The notes below the pieces were generated by a model. It saw nothing but the letters and a program-made list of their open reading frames with translations. It had not been told where the DNA came from and did no database searches. From positions 199,538 through 263,537 of the forward strand of contig CAYOPZ010000001.1 in the NCBI GenBank assembly GCA_964406005.1: DNA of 64,000 nucleotides. Reading direction: 5' to 3'. Shown in pieces: positions 42,587 to 50,414 of this stretch (position 1 is the first letter of the stretch; the number at the start of each line of letters is the position of its first letter). The stretch is from CAYOPZ01 sp964406005 (GTDB taxonomy: Bacteria; Bacteroidota; Bacteroidia; Bacteroidales; SM23-62). Made by a program: the position numbers and the translations under genes.

Positions 42587-44707
42587 TTACAGCAGGCCGC
42601 GTTTACGCAGCAGGGGCTCGATCGAGGGCTCCCTTCCGCGGAAACGCTTGTAAAGCACCATGGGATCTTCCGTTCCGCCCTTTTCGAGGATGTTCTTCCT
42701 GAAGGATAAGGCCGTTGCACGGTCAAAAAGAGAAGTTTCCCTGAAGGCTTCGAAAGCATCTGAGTCCAGTACCTCTGCCCAGATATAGCTGTAGTAACCT
42801 GCGGAATAACCCCCGCTGAAAATGTGGTTGAAATAGGTACTGCGGTACCTTACCACGATCTCGGGGATGAGTCCGATCTTTGTCATTGCCTCTGTTTCAA
42901 ACCGGTCCGGGTCCTCCTCTGACTCTTCTGTCAGCGTATGCCAGTCCATATCGAGAAAGGCTGCCGACATGTATTCAACGGTAATGAATCCCTGGTTGAA
43001 ATAAGTGGCGTTCCGGATTTTTTCGATGAGCTCATCCGGGATGCTGTCGCCGCTTTCATAATGACGCGCATACATTCTTATCACCTCGGGCTCCGCCGCC
43101 CAGTTTTCCATGATCTGCGAGGGCAATTCCACGAAATCTCGTGCAACGGATGTTCCAGAAAGGGTAAAGTAATTGCAGTCTGAGAGCAGACCGTGCATGG
43201 CGTGCCCGGTTTCATGGAACATTGTGCTTACCTCTTCGAAACTGAGCAATGCCGGCGTGTCTCCCGTGGGTTTTGAAAAATTGAAAACGGTTGTTATCAC
43301 CGGTGATACCTTTTCACCGTCTTCCTTCCTGTACTCTTTCCTGTAGGAACTCATCCAGGCTCCCCCGTTTTTGCTTGCCCGGGGATAGAAATCCATGTAC
43401 AGGATACCGATGTGTGACCCGTCGGCTTCCTTTACTTCGAATGCCTGTACGTCCTCATGGGGTTTGGGGATGTCTGTCAGGGGTTTGAATTGCAGTCCGT
43501 ACAGGTTGTTGTACACCTGGAAGAGGCCGTCGCGGACATTTTCAAGCTTGAAATAAGGGCGGAGCGCTTCTTCGTCAAGGTCGTATTTTTCTTTCCTGAG
43601 CTTTTCCGCATAATACCACCAGTCCCAGGGCTGGAGATTGAAATTGCCTCCTTCACGGTCGATGAGCGCCTGCAGTTCCCTGACCTCACTTTTGGCGACG
43701 GGGAGTGCGGCATCCCAGATGGGCCGGATCAAATCAAAGACGCCTTCGGGATTTTTGGCCATGTTCAATTCAAGCACATAGTCCGCATGGGATTTATAAC
43801 CGAGCAGACGGGCTCTCTCGGTCCTGAGGTTAACGATTTCAGTGAGTATTTTCTTATTGTCGTGTTCGTTGCCGTTGTCGCCCCGGTTGCAGTATGCTTT
43901 GTGAAGCTTCTCGCGCAGCTCGCGGTTATCGGCGTACTGAAGAAACGGGATCATACTTGGTTTCTGGGTGGTAAACAGCCATTTTCCTTCCTGTCCGGCT
44001 TCCCTGGCTGCCTGGGCAGCGGCTGCGATCACGTTTTCCGGCAGGCCTGCAAGATCCTTTTCTGAATCTATAAATAATTGGAAATCATTGGTTTCTGCCA
44101 ACACATTGTCTCCGAATTGCAGGGTGAGTACCGACAGCCTCTGGTTTATTTCCCTGAGTCTTTCCTTGTCCTGGTCATCGAGTTCAGCCCCGCCCCTGAC
44201 AAATTCCTTGTATATTTTGTCGAGCAGGGTCATTTGCTCGGTCGTGAGGTCCAGCTCATCTTTCTTTTCGTAAACGGTTTTGATCCGCCGGAACAGTTCA
44301 GGGTTTAACCTGATATCGTCCTGATGGGAAGAAAGGATGGGTGCCGCTTCCTGGGCGATGGACTGAAGTTCATCATTGGTATTGGCCGACAGGAGGTTAT
44401 AATAAACGAACTCCACACGGTTCAGCTGCATCCCGCTCCTGTCAAGGGCAGCCAGGGTATTATCAAAAGCAGGCTCCTCCGGGTTGTTGATGATTTCTTC
44501 AATCTCGGCCTTATGCAAGGTAATGCCCCGCTCAATGGCAGGCATAAAATGTGCATTCTCGATTCTGTCGAATGGGGGAACCTGGAAGGGAGTATCGTAC
44601 TCACTGAAAAACGGATTGCTGCTGTCGCTCATCTTGTTCGCTGTTTGGTTGCATCCGGTTGCAATGACAAGGAATGCAGCCAGGACGGGGAATGGATTTT
44701 TCATCAT
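42587..44707 (-). CDS. M3-family peptidyl-dipeptidase (Dcp-like) lipoprotein
   Basis: A 706-aa zinc peptidase. The N-terminal signal ends in a lipobox (VIATGC), so it is a lipoprotein in the periplasm or envelope. The catalytic motif is STMFHETGHAMHGLLS (~480) with the third zinc ligand Glu in VELPSQIMENWA. The substrate region at the C-terminus (YFNHIFSGGYSAGYYSYIWA) is conserved in Dcp/OpdA. It removes dipeptides from peptide C-termini. It is full length. Confidence 0.95.
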   Translation of the reverse strand: MMKNPFPVLAAFLVIATGCNQTANKMSDSSNPFFSEYDTPFQVPPFDRIENAHFMPAIERGITLHKAEIEEIINNPEEPAFDNTLAALDRSGMQLNRVEFVYYNLLSANTNDELQSIAQEAAPILSSHQDDIRLNPELFRRIKTVYEKKDELDLTTEQMTLLDKIYKEFVRGGAELDDQDKERLREINQRLSVLTLQFGDNVLAETNDFQLFIDSEKDLAGLPENVIAAAAQAAREAGQEGKWLFTTQKPSMIPFLQYADNRELREKLHKAYCNRGDNGNEHDNKKILTEIVNLRTERARLLGYKSHADYVLELNMAKNPEGVFDLIRPIWDAALPVAKSEVRELQALIDREGGNFNLQPWDWWYYAEKLRKEKYDLDEEALRPYFKLENVRDGLFQVYNNLYGLQFKPLTDIPKPHEDVQAFEVKEADGSHIGILYMDFYPRASKNGGAWMSSYRKEYRKEDGEKVSPVITTVFNFSKPTGDTPALLSFEEVSTMFHETGHAMHGLLSDCNYFTLSGTSVARDFVELPSQIMENWAAEPEVIRMYARHYESGDSIPDELIEKIRNATYFNQGFITVEYMSAAFLDMDWHTLTEESEEDPDRFETEAMTKIGLIPEIVVRYRSTYFNHIFSGGYSAGYYSYIWAEVLDSDAFEAFRETSLFDRATALSFRKNILEKGGTEDPMVLYKRFRGREPSIEPLLRKRGLL

Positions 44708-44785
44708 TTTCAGGTATTGGTTACTGCCGGGGTTTCATCAGTGCTGTAAATTTAAAATTCTGAATCCAAAAACCGGTCTTATTTC

Positions 44786-44802
44786 AGCTTTAATTTAAAG
44801 CT
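44786..44802. repeat. Perfect 17-nt palindrome upstream of the M3 peptidase gene
   Basis: AGCTTTAA-T-TTAAAGCT, 79 nt before the peptidase ATG. It may be an operator or part of a terminator for the upstream gene; only the symmetry is evidence. Confidence 0.3.
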
Positions 44803-44839
44803 TCCCGGATTATCGTACGGTGGTTTTTACGGTCCGGCC

Positions 44840-45454
44840 TTACGGCGGGTCCTGCAGGAAGATGACATTGATCTCCCTGCTGACCCATGCAAGCCCCCGG
44901 ATCACGTGCAGGCTTAATATTCCCCAGAGCACCCCGAGGAAGGGAAGCACATATACCTCATCGAAAAAATCTATAAGCCACCGTGCAAGATCATCATCCC
45001 ACCACCAGTATTGCTCGAGGGCGGGAGCAAGGAGAAGGTCGAAAGTAATGGCCAGGAATGTAACGGTAACGGACCAGATGATCATATCCAGCGGTAACTT
45101 TACGAGCAGGTAATATAAAAAGCATTTCCAGGTAAGTCCGCTGCCGAAAATTCTTTTCAGAAATGATGAAAAACCGTTCTGCCTGTTTTTCGTTTCAGTG
45201 ACCGGGATTGTTTTGCCGAGGAATATCCGTGTAAGCTGTACGTCCAGCCAGCGGAATCCCCTTACCATTAAAAGGGTGCCGATAAACACGAAAAATCCGA
45301 CGGCAATGACCAGCAGTCCGGCCGACAGCGACACACCTGTCACGATAAGACAGAAATACATCAGGCCCAGGGGAAAGGCAAACAGGATATAGGCAATATT
45401 CAGGTAGGTCTGTATTTCCCCGAGAACAGAAAAAAACGGTATTTTTTGTTTCAT
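44840..45454 (-). CDS. Membrane protein resembling the putative-sensor family (PF13796-like)
   Basis: A 204-aa protein with four membrane segments: two at the start (LNIAYILFAFPLGLMYFCLI, GLLVIAVGFFVFIGTLLMV), a hydrophilic link with RGFRWLDVQLTRIFLG, and two later (LPLDMIIWSVTVTFLAIT, LPFLGVLWGILSLHVIRG). This spacing and the F-PLG-YF / RGFRWLD motifs recall the sensor module fused to kinases in Actinobacteria and archaea. Here it stands alone without a kinase. Family assignment is from memory of the pattern. Confidence 0.6.
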   Translation of the reverse strand: MKQKIPFFSVLGEIQTYLNIAYILFAFPLGLMYFCLIVTGVSLSAGLLVIAVGFFVFIGTLLMVRGFRWLDVQLTRIFLGKTIPVTETKNRQNGFSSFLKRIFGSGLTWKCFLYYLLVKLPLDMIIWSVTVTFLAITFDLLLAPALEQYWWWDDDLARWLIDFFDEVYVLPFLGVLWGILSLHVIRGLAWVSREINVIFLQDPP

Positions 45455-45515
45455 GGCAGATTTACTGATCCGGGATGCTTCCCCAATTTACAAAATCTGC
45501 CGGAACAATGACATG

Positions 45516-45803
45516 TCAGATGGATTCGGTTTCAACGACTTTCGCCAGAAGGTCGCCGTAAGGAAGAATCAGGTATTTCCTGCCTTCGAATTCCGTTTCC
45601 GTACCTGCATATTCCTTGAACAGAACGGTATCCCCAACTGACACTTCGGCATTGTCTATATTGCTGAGGCCGACCACCCTTGCCATCCTTGGTTTTTCCT
45701 TTGCCGTATCGGGGATGATGATGCCGCCAGCCGTTCTTTGTTCGGTTTCCTGCCCGTTCAGGTCAAGCAGGACATTCTGGTTGATGGGTTGCAGTTCTTT
45801 CAT
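45516..45803 (-). CDS. GroES-like 10-kDa co-chaperonin, unlinked to groEL
   Basis: A 95-aa protein with the Cpn10 fold: NQNVLLDL at the start, the mobile loop TEQRTAGGIIIPDTAKEKPR, GDTVLFKEYAGTE and the C-terminal YLILPYGDLLAKV. No groEL lies beside it in the window, so it may be a second GroES copy with its own use or may serve GroEL from a distance. The mobile-loop GGIIIP-type hydrophobic tripeptide is intact, so GroEL binding is plausible. Confidence 0.9.
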   Translation of the reverse strand: MKELQPINQNVLLDLNGQETEQRTAGGIIIPDTAKEKPRMARVVGLSNIDNAEVSVGDTVLFKEYAGTETEFEGRKYLILPYGDLLAKVVETESI

Positions 45804-45835
45804 TTTCCGTTTAATTATGGATTAGTATAATTTTT

Positions 45836-46423
45836 TTATCCTTTTATCTCAAGCAGCCGGTTCAGTTTCGTTCTGTCAAAGCCGACCACCATGTTGCCGT
45901 TTACAGATGTCTGAGGCACCCCTTGCTGGCCGCTTTTATTTACCATTTCCCTTGCTGCATTTTCATCTGCCGATACATCGATTTCCGTAAATGGAACATG
46001 GTTTTTCCGTAGGTATGATTTGAGTGCATTGCACCAGGAACAGGTTGGTGTCGTGTATACCCTCACCTGTTTGGCAGGCTTGCCGGCTTTCTCCGACCTG
46101 GCCCTGTAAACCGCATTCTCGAATAAACCCCTGTAATATCCTGTATCGTGGGTTCCTTTATAGATGTTTTTCAATTGTTTTTCCTGGAACTCGAGCAGGG
46201 TGGGAACCGATGTGATTGAATATGCGGTATGTATATCCCTGACCCTGCTTACATCGGCTGAAAATATTCCGATATCCGAAACCACGGAAGCAGCTTCCGA
46301 GCAGTTTTTAAGAACCGGTCCGCTTTGGGTTGAATTTTCCTTGTACAGCAGCAGAAAAGAACGTCTTTGCTGCTGTATTTTTTCTTCAAGTTCTTCGAGT
46401 GAGTGGACGGGTCGAATCTCCAT
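45836..46423 (-). CDS. Thioredoxin-like / glutaredoxin fusion
   Basis: A 195-aa cytosolic protein. The N-terminal half (~1-105) follows the thioredoxin fold (YSITSVPTLLEFQ includes the cis-Pro) but lacks CxxC; SGPVLKNC keeps only one distant Cys. The C-terminal half (~118-195) is a glutaredoxin with active site TPTCSWCNALKSYL and GQQGVPQTSVNG with cis-Pro. The intact Grx suggests disulfide or thiol transfer, with the first domain perhaps a docking module. It lies 32 nt upstream of the groES-like gene. Confidence 0.88.
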   Translation of the reverse strand: MEIRPVHSLEELEEKIQQQRRSFLLLYKENSTQSGPVLKNCSEAASVVSDIGIFSADVSRVRDIHTAYSITSVPTLLEFQEKQLKNIYKGTHDTGYYRGLFENAVYRARSEKAGKPAKQVRVYTTPTCSWCNALKSYLRKNHVPFTEIDVSADENAAREMVNKSGQQGVPQTSVNGNMVVGFDRTKLNRLLEIKG

Positions 46424-46541
46424 TTTAAATTAATATATAAATATATGGAGATACTTAAACGCATATTTTATACCAAAGGCAGCATATGGAATAATTGTCA
46501 GGATGGAATGAATATTTGTCAGTACCGCTGAGGTTGAAAGA

Positions 46542-46865
46542 TCATTCTTTGTAACATTTCAAGGCATACCATGGGATGAAAAAAACAGCAAAAAGAAACA
46601 GGCCCGTTGTAACAAGCAAATTCCCTCCGGGCAGGCTCAGCTGGCGGAGAAGAATGCCAACCATGGGCAGGAAGCAGAATATGGATCCCGCAATGTACAT
46701 TAGCTTCTTGTCAAGGGTGTAGAACACGATGAGGGACGCAGCCAGAAGGAACATGCTGAGGGAAAGGACATAATTGCTGTAGGGTAACTGGTGCAGCATG
46801 AACAGCATACCCATTATAAGGGCAATGATGGACAGGGCGGAAGAAGCATAGGCGGTTTTTCTCAT
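46542..46865 (-). CDS. Small four-helix membrane protein
   Basis: A 107-aa protein with four closely spaced membrane helices (for example ALSIIALIMGMLFMLHQL, SLSMFLLAASLIVFYTL, YIAGSIFCFLPMVGILL, LLVTTGLFLFAVFFIPWY). It resembles the GldL-like or DoxX-like small membrane proteins only in topology. I do not recognise it. It is divergent from the ABC exporter genes at 47.0 kb. Confidence 0.65.
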   Translation of the reverse strand: MRKTAYASSALSIIALIMGMLFMLHQLPYSNYVLSLSMFLLAASLIVFYTLDKKLMYIAGSIFCFLPMVGILLRQLSLPGGNLLVTTGLFLFAVFFIPWYALKCYKE

Positions 46866-47007
46866 AACGGCTCAGATAATAGGGTGATTGGCCGATTAAA
46901 ATTAACATGAAAAACCCGGATATTAAAATTCCATACATGTTTGAGATCAGGAAATTTCATTGTAAATACTTGCTGCTGAAGCAGGATTTTACGAACTTGG
47001 ATACCTT

Positions 47008-47973
47008 ATGGATTCCGGATCAGAGCATAAGGAAACAGCGCTTGAAGTAAAGCAGCTCGTACGTTTTTACGGGAACCTGATGGCCGTCGATCATTTATCG
47101 CTCCGGGTAAAAAGAGGGGAAGTTTTCGGCTTTCTCGGTCCCAACGGGGCAGGCAAAACAACTTCCATCAGGATGATGTGCGGTCTGCTGAAACCTACCT
47201 CGGGTGAAATATGGGTAAATGGCGAAAGAATTCATCGTCCCGGCGGCAGGAAGAACCGGTCGATGGTGGGAATCTGTCCGCAGAACATCATTATCTGGAA
47301 CAGGCTGACCTGTTTTGAACAACTGGTATTCATGGCACAGATGTATAATGTGCCGCGTAAAATTGCACGCGCCAGGGCGGATTATCTCATTGGCAAAATG
47401 GATCTGCGTGACAAACGCAATAAGCTCGCCTCTACCCTGTCCGGCGGAATGAAACGGAGAATGAATGTGATCCTGGCGATCGTTCATGATCCGGAGATCG
47501 TGGTTTTCGATGAACCCGAGGCGGGGCTTGATCCGCAGAGCAGGATCATGGTCAGGGAGTTCATAAGGGATACTGCCCGGGAAAAAACGGTGATCTTCAC
47601 CACCCATAATATGGATGAGGCAGAAAGGATTGCAGAAAGGGTGGCCATTATCGATTCCGGGAAACTTCTCATGCTCGATACCCCCGGCAGGCTGAAAAGA
47701 TCCATCGGCCAGGGGGATAACCTGGAACTCAGGTTGGGCGCTGCAGAAGAAGGCAGGATTGAAAATGCAATCCGGAAACTCAAGGCGGAGGGATTTTCGG
47801 TAAAAGAAAAAGCGCAGGTCCTGAATATCCGTTCCATGGATCTCATCCCGAAGATACATGACATATACCGGATCCTGGAAAAGGAAAACATATCGGTCAT
47901 AGAAATGAAAATGAGGGAAAATACCCTTGAGGATGTATTTATTCACCTTACCGGAAGGAGGCTGAGGGAATGA
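47008..47973 (+). CDS. ABC-2-type exporter ATPase
   Basis: A 321-aa ATPase: Walker A GPNGAGKTTSI (~49), Q-loop GICPQN, signature LSGGMKRRM, Walker B IVVFDEPEAGLDP and the switch His in FTTHNMDEAE. A ~90-residue C-terminal extension after residue 225 is typical of the DrrA/Nod/CcmA group. Its stop overlaps the permease start by 4 nt. The cargo may be a drug, lipid or polysaccharide. Confidence 0.93.
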   Translation: MDSGSEHKETALEVKQLVRFYGNLMAVDHLSLRVKRGEVFGFLGPNGAGKTTSIRMMCGLLKPTSGEIWVNGERIHRPGGRKNRSMVGICPQNIIIWNRLTCFEQLVFMAQMYNVPRKIARARADYLIGKMDLRDKRNKLASTLSGGMKRRMNVILAIVHDPEIVVFDEPEAGLDPQSRIMVREFIRDTAREKTVIFTTHNMDEAERIAERVAIIDSGKLLMLDTPGRLKRSIGQGDNLELRLGAAEEGRIENAIRKLKAEGFSVKEKAQVLNIRSMDLIPKIHDIYRILEKENISVIEMKMRENTLEDVFIHLTGRRLRE

Positions 47974-49136
47974 GGTGGTACCGGGTTTTTCTGAAAAGTG
48001 CCAAAGAACAGGTCCGGGATTACTGGATACTGATACTTGTCCTGATTCTGGCCCCGTTTATGCTGTTCGTGTATTACCTTATGCTGGAATCGGAAAACCA
48101 GGATATTGAGGTTGTTTTTGTCAACCAGGACAGGGGGATGATGTTTCCCGGATCCAGGATAAACCTGGGTGATTCTCTTGTATACCATCTGCAGCAGTCC
48201 CCGGGGGACGAAGCAGGATCCTTTTTGAATTTTCGAAGGGAGGCGAACCGGGAGGAAGCCGAAATGCTTCTCAGGAGCGGAGATGCAGATGTACTGGTTA
48301 TCATACCAGGGAACCTGACCCTAAGTATCATGCCGGGTGCAATAACGGATTCCCTGCTGGCCCGGATGGAACTCGTAGGGGATATTACCGATATGGATTA
48401 CCTGGTCGGTGCTGTATGGACCGAGGAAATGATCAACCGCTTCGTCGGGGAAATTACGGGAATCCGTCTGCCCCTTGCCTGGAAAGAGACCCCGCTGGGA
48501 TTTTCAGGCCAGAGATCCGAATTTGAGCTTTATGTCCCCGGGCTTCTGATACTGTCCATAATCATGATTATGTTCAGTGCATCCGCTGCAATTGTCAGGG
48601 AGCCGGAAACACAAACGCTTGAACGTCTTAAGATATCCAATCTAACCTCACTGGAGTTCCTGGCGGGCATTTCAGGGGTGCAGGTCATCGTTGCTGTCAT
48701 TGCCATTGCGCTGACCATGCTGACGGCAGCGGGCCTGGGATATACCCTGATACCCGGAACCCTGTGGTTCATCCTTTTCATCGCTTTCCTCACTTCACTT
48801 TCCATGATCGCTTTCAGCCTGATCGTGGCAGCCATATGCCGTTCTGTGAAAGATGTGGCAATCATCGGCACCTTTCCGCTGTTCCTGCTGATGTTTTTCT
48901 CGGGCGCGGCATTCCCGATCAGCGGAGGCAGGCTTCTCAGCATGGGACGGATTACCCTGCACTTCAATGACATTCTTTCACCCACCTGGGCGGTGAATGC
49001 ATTGCACAAGGTCCTGGTCAGGGGGATGGATTCAAGGGAGACACTTCCGGAAATATCTGCTCTCGTATTGCTGACACTGATCTATTTTGCCGTTGGCGTT
49101 GTGGCCTTCAGGCGAAGGCATATGAGGGCCCGCTGA
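47970..49136 (+). CDS. ABC-2-type exporter permease
   Basis: A 388-aa permease with TM1 at ~17-38 (YWILILVLILAPFMLFVYYL), a large extracytoplasmic domain to ~170, then five TM segments (YVPGLLILSIIMIMFSASAA, VQVIVAVIAIALTMLTAAGL, LWFILFIAFLTSLSMIAFSL, FPLFLLMFFSGAAFP and LVLLTLIYFAVGVVAF). This is the ABC2_membrane_3 (YhgE/LinJ-like) layout. It forms one transporter with the preceding ATPase. Its stop abuts the convergent lipoprotein gene. Confidence 0.9.
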   Translation: MRWYRVFLKSAKEQVRDYWILILVLILAPFMLFVYYLMLESENQDIEVVFVNQDRGMMFPGSRINLGDSLVYHLQQSPGDEAGSFLNFRREANREEAEMLLRSGDADVLVIIPGNLTLSIMPGAITDSLLARMELVGDITDMDYLVGAVWTEEMINRFVGEITGIRLPLAWKETPLGFSGQRSEFELYVPGLLILSIIMIMFSASAAIVREPETQTLERLKISNLTSLEFLAGISGVQVIVAVIAIALTMLTAAGLGYTLIPGTLWFILFIAFLTSLSMIAFSLIVAAICRSVKDVAIIGTFPLFLLMFFSGAAFPISGGRLLSMGRITLHFNDILSPTWAVNALHKVLVRGMDSRETLPEISALVLLTLIYFAVGVVAFRRRHMRAR

Positions 49137-49568
49137 TCAGTCCTTGTTTCTTGAGCCTTCCACTCTGTGGTTCATGGAATATTCGCCGCTGCTGATCCTG
49201 TAAACAAATGAAACAGTGCTGCGCCCGGGATTGAACAAACCCTCGAGTGTTTCAACGCCATTGGCGATCCTGTATTCCGGCAGGCTGATATATCCATCCG
49301 GGCTGAGTACTGCATCCATGCCGTTGGAGGCTGTATACCGGATAAAGATCAGATCTTCCCGGTTGCTGTAAATGGCTTCGATCCGGCCGGTATAAACAAT
49401 TGTATCTATGATTTCAGGAGGAATTACAGTCATGTTTTCCCGTATGGTGATGAAATCCCAGGTTCCTGTAAATTCGGAGCGGTAGTTTTCAAGCGGATCC
49501 TTCAGGCAGGAAGAAACCGGAAAGATCGTCAAAAGCAGGAAACATATGGACGCTGTCTTTATTCGCAT
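49137..49568 (-). CDS. Hypothetical lipoprotein
   Basis: A 143-aa protein with a signal peptide and lipobox (FPVSSC), followed by a beta-rich body: YRSEFTGTWDFITIRENM at the start resembles lipocalin-like or DUF4488-type lipoproteins of Bacteroidota, which begin with a xGxWxF strand. Its specific function is unknown. It lies 9 nt after the beta-barrel gene at 49578 and is probably cotranscribed with it. Confidence 0.7.
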   Translation of the reverse strand: MRIKTASICFLLLTIFPVSSCLKDPLENYRSEFTGTWDFITIRENMTVIPPEIIDTIVYTGRIEAIYSNREDLIFIRYTASNGMDAVLSPDGYISLPEYRIANGVETLEGLFNPGRSTVSFVYRISSGEYSMNHRVEGSRNKD

Positions 49569-49577
49569 ACAACAGGA

Positions 49578-50336
49578 TTAGAGGAGTTTGCCCTTACCAA
49601 TGACCAGGTTAAGCATCAGCCCGTGGCTACGGAACCCGGGGGCCCGGTATGTGAAGGGGGGATTTGATCCGTCGTATATTTCTGCGGTACGCGGGCCGGG
49701 ATACCGGTTAAGGTTTGAAAGACCCAGGAAATATGTCAGCCCGGCTCCGATGAAATATTTTGACACCTGGTATCTGAACCCTATGCCTGCATGGAAATCG
49801 GGGACCATATGCCTCCTGTCGAAACGAAGGCTCAGGGATCCCTTTTGTGTATAGTTGGGAACGGGTTCCAGACTGTATTCCAGGTGATGGATGCACAAAT
49901 ACTGGAAGTGCAGCCCGGAAAAAATATGCATACTCAGGCCGCCGATCCCGAACCGGTATTGTATGTATGCAGGAATCCCGGTCAGCATGGAACGTTCCGA
50001 AAACCGGCCGGGTGCGGAACCCTGTATTTCATAGGAGAAAACCCGGGAAGAAAGGAGCAGGCCCGTCCGGGCCGACCAGGCCTTTGAAATTTCAATGACC
50101 GGAAACAAACCCAGCTGAAATCCCGGAGCCACCGAACTTTTATAATCCTGTTTTGAAAATCCTTCAGGGGCGGCAGTAATGAGCCCGCCGCTGAGATTGA
50201 CACCTGCAGCCATTTCCCATGTAAAATGATAGATATGCCGGGCCACCCAGCCCCGTTCCGGGTTTGCATTATCCTGTCCCCGGAGCCCGGCGGGGATAAT
50301 GAGGATCAGCATCACAACTATCGGGATTCTATACAT
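49578..50336 (-). CDS. Porin-family outer-membrane beta-barrel
   Basis: A 252-aa protein with signal peptide MYRIPIVVMLILIIPAGLRG and a small-barrel pattern: AGVNLSGGLITAAPEG (first strand), FQLGLFPVIEISKAWSARTG, GIPAYIQYRFGIGGLSMHIF, and FHAGIGFRYQVSKYFIGAGL. This strand order matches the OMP_b-brl (PorT-like) group. It lacks a Phe at the very end. It is divergent from the phosphatase gene at 50.4 kb. Confidence 0.8.
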   Translation of the reverse strand: MYRIPIVVMLILIIPAGLRGQDNANPERGWVARHIYHFTWEMAAGVNLSGGLITAAPEGFSKQDYKSSVAPGFQLGLFPVIEISKAWSARTGLLLSSRVFSYEIQGSAPGRFSERSMLTGIPAYIQYRFGIGGLSMHIFSGLHFQYLCIHHLEYSLEPVPNYTQKGSLSLRFDRRHMVPDFHAGIGFRYQVSKYFIGAGLTYFLGLSNLNRYPGPRTAEIYDGSNPPFTYRAPGFRSHGLMLNLVIGKGKLL

Positions 50337-50414
50337 TTCCCGTGGTTTAACCGGAAATAAAGATCATAAAAATTTGTAATTTAGTTGTACAGATTTATGC
50401 CTAAACCTCCTTAT

